From Cephalopachus bancanus (Eukaryota > Chordata > Mammalia > Primates > Tarsiidae): a stretch of 64,000 nt of DNA. Position numbers and translations under genes: made by a program. Under the pieces are notes generated by a model, which was not told the origin of the DNA, searched no databases, and saw only the letters and a program-made list of their open reading frames with translations. Positions 60,490-64,000 of the stretch are shown here, piece by piece; within the stretch, counting starts at the first letter, position 1; every line of letters starts with the position of its first letter. Location: the NCBI GenBank assembly GCA_027257055.1, contig JAPVLO010000182.1:7440001-7504000 (forward strand). The letters run 5' to 3'.

Positions 60490-60615
60490 ACGCTGAGGCT
60501 GGCGCTACTCCCATAAAGGAGAAACTGAGTCTGAAACAAAACAATTTGCCTACTATCACACAACTGCAGCAAGGAAAGTAGGAAGGAATTGAACCTAGGC
60601 AGTGTGAAGACTCAC
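60490..60615 (-). repeat. MIR
   Basis: AAAGGAGAAACTGAGTCTGA and GGAATTGAACCTAGGCAGTG in antisense MIR order. Confidence 0.7.
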
Positions 60616-60671
60616 ACATTGCCAGTACATCTCAATCATCTGTGGTGGGAACTACTATTTTAAATTTCCAA

Positions 60672-60945
60672 ACCGGGCGTGGTGGCTGTAATCCTACACT
60701 TTGGGAGGCAAAGGCGAGAGGCCTGTCTGAGCCCAGGGTTTAAGACCAGCCTGGGCAACTTGGCAAGACTTCATCACTACAATAAATCAAAAACTTAGTC
60801 AGGCATGGTGGTACGCGTCTGTGGTTCCAGTTACTTGAAAGGCTGGGATAGAAGGATTACCGGAGCCCAGTGGGTCCAGGCTGTGGTGGCCATGAGCATG
60901 CCACTGCACTCTAGCTTGGGTGACAGTGAGACTCTGACTCCAATA
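60672..60945 (+). repeat. Alu, full length with 5' deletion in the left arm
   Basis: AACCGGGCGTGGTGGCTGTA skips CTCACGC; ends CTGACTCCAATAAATAAATA. Confidence 0.9.
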
Positions 60946-61035
60946 AATAAATAAAAATTTCCAATCCACCATGACCCAACAGTGAGACTCTGACTCCAAT
61001 CAATCAATCAATAAAAATTTCCAATCCACCACAGA
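60924..61035 (+). repeat. 56-bp direct tandem duplication spanning an Alu 3' end
   Basis: CAGTGAGACTCTGACTCCAA starts both units (60,924 and 60,980) and AAAAATTTCCAATCCACCA is in both. The tails differ: (AATA)n in the first and (CAAT)n in the second. Confidence 0.93.
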
Positions 61036-61755
61036 CCAATATTTCAATAAACCAAAACAAAAGTGACACAGTAATGTCAAACTGTTCCAAAAGTTTCTCA
61101 ACACTTATTCTGAATCTCTATTCTCATCTCATCATGAACCAGTTCTGTTCTACAGACCACCCTTTGAGCAGCTTCCAGGCAAGGTAAACTAAATGTCAGT
61201 CCAGTGGTCCTTAATCCTTGCTGCAATATTCAAATAATCAGAGTTTAAAGATAATACCAATGCCTGGCTATTTTCCCCCACACCGCCCAGGGAAACCTCT
61301 AAACCAGTAAGAGCAATTTTTTTATAAACATGAATGAAAAAGGGTATACAACTATATATATAGTGTGTGTGTATTTGTTTATTGCAATTTTTTAAACAGC
61401 TCTTGAGCATTTCAGCAGTTTGAGTAACAGATTAGAAACACCCTTTCTGACAATTACACCAAGTGCTAGATCACTTCAAAAACCACAAAACAAAATCATA
61501 TAATACCTTAATTATACCCGCCCAAAGGGAAGGAATTGGAAGCACATGTTTCCAACAGTCCAAAAAGGAACAGAGGGGGGACAAAAGAACAGTGGGGCAC
61601 ACATAAAGCACAAGGAAGTGGGCTAAAGTCTCCTAATTAGAAGCACTGGCAACTCGGGCAAAACAGAAAGTCTTGGTACCACTCTGGGCTTTTCAATGTT
61701 AGGTTATTTAAAAATTACATCCAGCCACTAAAATAACTTGTATTAATACTTTCTT

Positions 61756-61863
61756 TTTTCCTGCCTGGACTGTGTACTTTTGGAAACACTTGGGTCACCC
61801 TCATCAGACTTTTCCTGCCTGGACGGTGTGCTTTTGCAAACACTTGGGTCACCCTCATCACAC
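61756..61863 (+). repeat. 54-bp direct tandem duplication
   Basis: TTTTCCTGCCTGGAC begins units at 61,756 and 61,810, and AACACTTGGGTCACCCTCAT occurs in both. I count only four or so mismatches. It ends 54 bp from an LRIG2 splice donor. Confidence 0.95.
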
Positions 61864-61916
61864 TTGAAGCAAAAGCAGGAACAATGATCTAATTGGTGAT
61901 AGAAAAAGTTACTTAC

Positions 61917-61985
61917 AGTTCTTTCAAGTGAATCTGAGCAAAAGCATTTTCTTGGATAGACATTATAGCATTATTGTTCAAATCT
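61917..61985 (-). CDS. LRIG2: LRIG2 last LRR exon (probably exon 11), 69 nt
   Basis: The exon encodes the final repeat, DLNNNAIMSIQENAFAQIHLKE, leading into the C-terminal cap. It has an acceptor TTTCAG and a donor GTAAGT, with phases 2 and 2. The residues AQIHLKE sit where I recall SQTHLKE in the human protein. A 54-bp tandem duplication lies about 54 bp into the downstream intron. Confidence 0.95.
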
Positions 61986-62118
61986 CTGAAATAAAGAGAA
62001 ATGTAACATTATCAGTCACCATTTCTATAAGTTATATAAACCCTTTATATGGTCATGAAAACTCCTGCCAATAGCAAAGATTATTTATATAGTAAGAAAA
62101 TGTATGCAAAATACTTAC

Positions 62119-62190
62119 AGATGTTCAAGGGATTCAAGACCAATGAATGCTTTCTTTGTAATTGACTTAATCTGGTTTCCTTGTAAGATT
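62119..62190 (-). CDS. LRIG2: LRIG2 LRR exon (probably exon 10), 72 nt
   Basis: The exon encodes a 24-residue leucine-rich repeat reading ILQGNQIKSITKKAFIGL, then ESLEH. The length is exactly the one-repeat-per-exon unit of LRR receptor genes. The acceptor is TTTCAG and the donor is GTAAGT, both strong. Phases are 2 and 2, so skipping would keep the frame. The LRR array forms the extracellular solenoid that binds partner receptors in this family. Confidence 0.95.
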
Positions 62191-62284
62191 CTGAAATACA
62201 AACAGACCTTTCTAATGAAGCTCTCCATTAAACAAAATTAAATTCATTAAGCATTTACCTATAAAAGGTAAAAAAGCTTAACAT

Positions 62285-62400
62285 GTTTTTTGTATTTTTC
62301 AATAGCTTTATTGAGGTAAAATTGATATAAAAAACTGCACATATTTAATGTGCACAATTTGATGAGAACATGCACATTTAAGAAAGTTATGAACTCTTAT
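62285..62400 (-). mobile_element. L1M-type fragment, reverse orientation
   Basis: AATAGCTTTATTGAGGTAAA and CTGCACATATTTAATGTGCA match the common antisense L1M 3' block. Sits between two LRR exons. Confidence 0.65.
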
Positions 62401-62922
62401 ATTAACCAATGCAAAGTACAGCATAAAGGCTTCTATTAAGATGCTGGAGCTCAGTGAGGCACCTCTGAACAGCCATCCTGACCACTGATAAACTGGTAGT
62501 TTTCATATGCTAAACTGGACTATATTCCCCATTTCTATTTTCTTAGCAAAAGATAATCAGGTCAAAGAAATGCAGATAAGTACAAACCATTGGAGAAATT
62601 CTTCTCATGGGAGATGATCTAAAATCTTATGTGAGAGAATCCTTTTCTTTTGCTACATAAATTACTCAGAAATCTCACATGACTTAACAGATTACCAGTT
62701 CAACTTTAGATTCTGTCCATTTATTTTACCTGAATAGAAATTCTACTTCCACAAATAACTTGTTTAAAGAGTCCATAGGAATGTTTGTCCAATTAAAAAG
62801 TGCCCCACCACATCAAAAACAAAAACAATCCCAAAACAACCACGACCACAACAAAAACATTTGATAAACAACAAAGCTCTCAGATGGGTCAGAAGATATG
62901 CATAAATATTATAAACACATAC

Positions 62923-63003
62923 AATTTAGTGAGACTTGAGAGTCCAGCAAAGGCTTCACTAGCATCTTCTATGGCCCACGAAATTTCATTGTTTCTTAGG
63001 TCT
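62923..63003 (-). CDS. LRIG2: LRIG2 LRR exon (probably exon 9), 81 nt
   Basis: The exon encodes one leucine-rich repeat beginning DLRNNEISWAIEDASEAF and ending LSSLTK. It is longer than the usual 72-nt LRR exon because of the inserted WAIEDASEAF segment, which I recognise as typical of LRIG proteins. The acceptor is TATAG before AGACCTAAG and the donor is GTATGT. Phase 2 at both ends lets the codon at its 3' edge (TT|A, Leu) close with the next exon. It is the most 5' LRIG2 exon in the window; no other LRR exon is visible between it and 64,000. Confidence 0.95.
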
Positions 63004-64000
63004 CTATAAAAAACGGTCAGAGAAAGACAGGTTATGATAGTCACCACGACCACCACACCATTGAGCAGCATCCTGGCATGGTGATGTCAAGGCGTACACG
63101 CTCATTTTGATCCTTATTTTAATAGTTATTTATGTTGAAGACTCAATTCTGCTTAAGGAATACCTGTAATAAACATGTAAGAACTGATTCTCATAAACTA
63201 AGAATCAGTTGGCCTTGATAGATAAATTAAGCAACCTGCTAAGAGTATGAGTCTTCCTAGCTAACAGTCCTTAATTGTGTTAGTATATTAAAACTTACAG
63301 ACAGGGTCCTACAAAAAGCAGAAGGATTTCAAGATGCAGGAGATATGGCTTACAAGTCTGATTTTAGACTAATGGGGTTTCTGAGTGACCCAAGTCTCCC
63401 CCTGGGCCTTTAAACTCAAAATGGCTGACAAAGAGTAATATCACTACAGAGCTTCACCGCTCAAGAGCAATTAAACACGCTCCCCTGGGAAGAAAGAATG
63501 ATATACCCATGTGTTAGAGTGGTCACTATATTTTCTTTCAAAGGAGCAGTATGGATCTTTATAAGCCACTGTTCCATTCTCAAAGGAAATGCAATTCCAC
63601 CATACTGATGAAAGAAATGCCAAAAATGTTTCATTACTTTTGCTTCCTCAAGTCATCGCATAGTACAACAAAGCACAAAGCTTTTTGCTTTATAAGGCAC
63701 ATGTAAAGTTGTATGATTAACAGTAAGGACACAGGAGATGTCCCTCTTTTCACTTAGCTATCTTTAAATGAAAAGATAACAAAGTTCATTTTATTTTACT
63801 AAGGGATAAACATTGAAACAACCAGTGGCTCAACTCCTCAGGACTTTCCCCACTCCCAAGAACAGCATAAACAGAAATCATTCACCAAATTGAATACTCT
63901 GGCGAGAGCATGAGGCTAAAATTAGAGTATCTCTGATCGAACCCTAATTCTGCCTTAACTATCTCTGTGGCATTAGACAACCATTACCTTCTGAAATTAC
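63004..64000 (-). other. LRIG2 intron upstream of the first visible exon (partial)
   Basis: About 1 kb of A/T-rich intron with no Alu and no recognisable LRR exon. A splice-like micro-pattern near 63,300 is not supported as an exon. Confidence 0.7.

Noticed and set aside
63285..63325. Micro-exon-like TTTTTGTAG/GACCCTGTCT/GTAAGT on the minus strand
   Set aside because: Ten bases would shift the LRIG2 frame and no LRR residues are encoded.

Overview
This is vertebrate nuclear DNA from a primate. The evidence is about 70 dimeric 7SL-derived Alu elements (roughly one per kilobase), split L1 copies, MIR relics and a multi-exon gene with canonical GT-AG introns. The Alus are not the simian type. 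They share 'GGCTCAGCCTGTAATCC', 'TACAATAAATCAAAAAATTAGCC', 'CTTGGAAGGCTGAGGCGGAA' and a 3' end of 'GAGACTCCAACTC'. They also lack the right-arm features I associate with lemur/galago AluL. My inference is a tarsier-like primate; an alignment would have to settle this.

The only protein-coding gene I can support is LRIG2, on the minus strand. Ten coding exons lie between 63,003 and 36,451 and encode the C-terminal 701 residues: three LRR exons, a cysteine-rich LRR C-terminal cap, three Ig domains, one transmembrane helix and the whole cytoplasmic tail. All splice phases close and the frame is open to a TGA at 36,451-36,453. The signal peptide and first LRRs lie beyond 64,000. A continuous stretch from 36,450 down to an AATAAA at 29,561-29,566 probably forms a very long 3' UTR.

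Region by region: 1-9,140 is mostly L1 cut up by Alus. 9,140-21,310 is intergenic with Alus, MIRs and some GC-rich unique DNA. 21,316-22,440 holds a G-rich minisatellite followed by a CpG island with promoter-like motifs and no recognisable gene. 22,440-29,540 is intergenic, with MIRs and a solo MLT1 LTR. 29,540-64,000 is LRIG2, including a 12.4-kb intron (49,546-61,916).

The points most worth a second look are: a derived Alu subfamily with a short internal deletion; a close head-to-head pair of such Alus in an LRIG2 intron; two Alus that used the same target site; the orphan CpG island; and a coding-like relic in the putative 3' UTR. I found no tRNA, rRNA, CRISPR or bacterial-type feature, and no convincing novel biological system.
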